This document shows positions 63,782-64,000 of a stretch of 64,000 bases of DNA, one piece after another. Source of the DNA: Bacillus sp. MRMR6. Its GTDB lineage: Bacteria > Bacillota > Bacilli > Bacillales > Cytobacillaceae. A program made the position numbers and the translations under genes. Location of the stretch: assembly GCF_001940785.1 (NCBI RefSeq), contig NZ_MSLS01000003.1, positions 121,235-185,234 of the forward strand. Direction: 5' to 3'. How positions within the stretch are numbered: the first letter of the stretch is position 1; the number at the start of each line of letters is the position of its first letter. A model generated the notes under the pieces. It was not told the DNA's origin and searched no databases. It saw only the letters and a program-made list of their open reading frames with translations.

Positions 63782-64000
63782 AGAAAAGCGGAAGCGCCTT
63801 GGGCAGGGGCGACCGGCATAAGACGAGCCGGCATGGAGGTTGCTCTTTAACCTCCTTGACGGATTGGCTTATGACCCGAGCCCCTAGGCGCTGCAGCTGG
63901 ACAAAGAAAAGCGGAAGCGCCTCGGGCAGGGGCGACCGGCATAAGACGAGCCGGCATGGAGGTTGCTCTTTAACCTCCTTGACGGATTGGCTTATGACCC
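63782..64000 (+). repeat. Dispersed long-hairpin repeat, two tandem 123-bp copies (second cut by window end)
   Basis: Copy one 63782-63904 and copy two from 63905 differ by only one or two bases (CCTTGGG versus CCTCGGG). Each runs AGAAAAGCGGAAGCGCC, GGGGCGACCGGCATAAGACG, AGCCGGCATGGAGGTT, AACCTCC, GGCTTATGACCCGAGCCCC, TAGGCGCT, CTGGACAA. Pairing of GCGCCT/AGGCGC, GGGGC/GCCCC, CATAAG/CTTATG and GGAGGTT/AACCTCC makes one long hairpin. Related copies lie at 5913, 8573, 9826, 15367, 32588 and 62477. Confidence 0.9.

Overview
The window is a contiguous piece of a low-GC, endospore-forming Bacillaceae chromosome, most likely Neobacillus, Mesobacillus or another close relative of Bacillus. The gene order follows the B. 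subtilis stretch from the atp operon to rsfA (atp - upp - glyA - ywlG/E/mntP/ywlC/ywlB - spoIIR - prmC - prfA - tdk - rpmE - rho - murA - tal - fbaA - spo0F - ywjG - pyrG - rpoE - fadF - cls - uvsE - ywiB - argS - speB - speE - pbpG - ywhD/C/B - ywgA - ywfO - rsfA). Nearly all genes lie on the minus strand. No rRNA, tRNA, CRISPR array or intact transposase gene was seen.

Layout. 1-3766: a fructosamine-type catabolic locus (frlB-like SIS deglycase, lipoprotein solute-binding protein, truncated permease) plus a HAD phosphatase, each of the two promoters carrying a related dyad. 3826-11722: complete F-type ATP synthase operon (atpZ-I-B-E-F-H-A-G-D-C), invaded by copies of a dispersed palindromic repeat. 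11862-14081: an inserted subtilisin-like exported protease. 14166-20125: upp, a broken kinase gene, glyA, ywlG, ywlE, mntP and ywlC, with a dense cluster of DnaA boxes at the ywlC/ywlB junction and no rpiB. 20089-31551: ywlB, spoIIR, an inserted plus-strand nucleotidase lipoprotein, prmC-prfA, two YhcN-type spore lipoproteins, tdk, rpmE, rho, a decayed glpX and murA. 31762-37388: tal, fbaA, spo0F, ywjG, pyrG with a reiterative-transcription attenuator, and rpoE.

37506-49018 is an acyl-CoA catabolic cluster: fused isobutyryl-CoA mutase IcmF, a TetR regulator, two acyl-CoA dehydrogenases, hydroxyacyl-CoA dehydrogenase, thiolase and the FadF Fe-S oxidoreductase. Together they cover acyl-CoA oxidation, carbon-skeleton isomerisation and electron delivery, with candidate shared TetR operators. 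49232-63780 is a housekeeping and sporulation tail (cls, uvsE, sspH, argS, polyamine genes, pbpG, ywhB-D, ywgA, ywfO, rsfA).

The most notable non-genic content is repeat DNA: a ~123-bp long-hairpin repeat (full or partial copies at eight loci), MITE-like elements with GGCTGTGTTA ends (one with an 8-bp target duplication beside speE), and intergenic arrays with a ~20-22 bp period. Nothing proves a wholly new system. The best leads are the hairpin repeat family, the helically phased arrays, the pyrG leader, the DnaA-box cluster and the acyl-CoA regulon operators.
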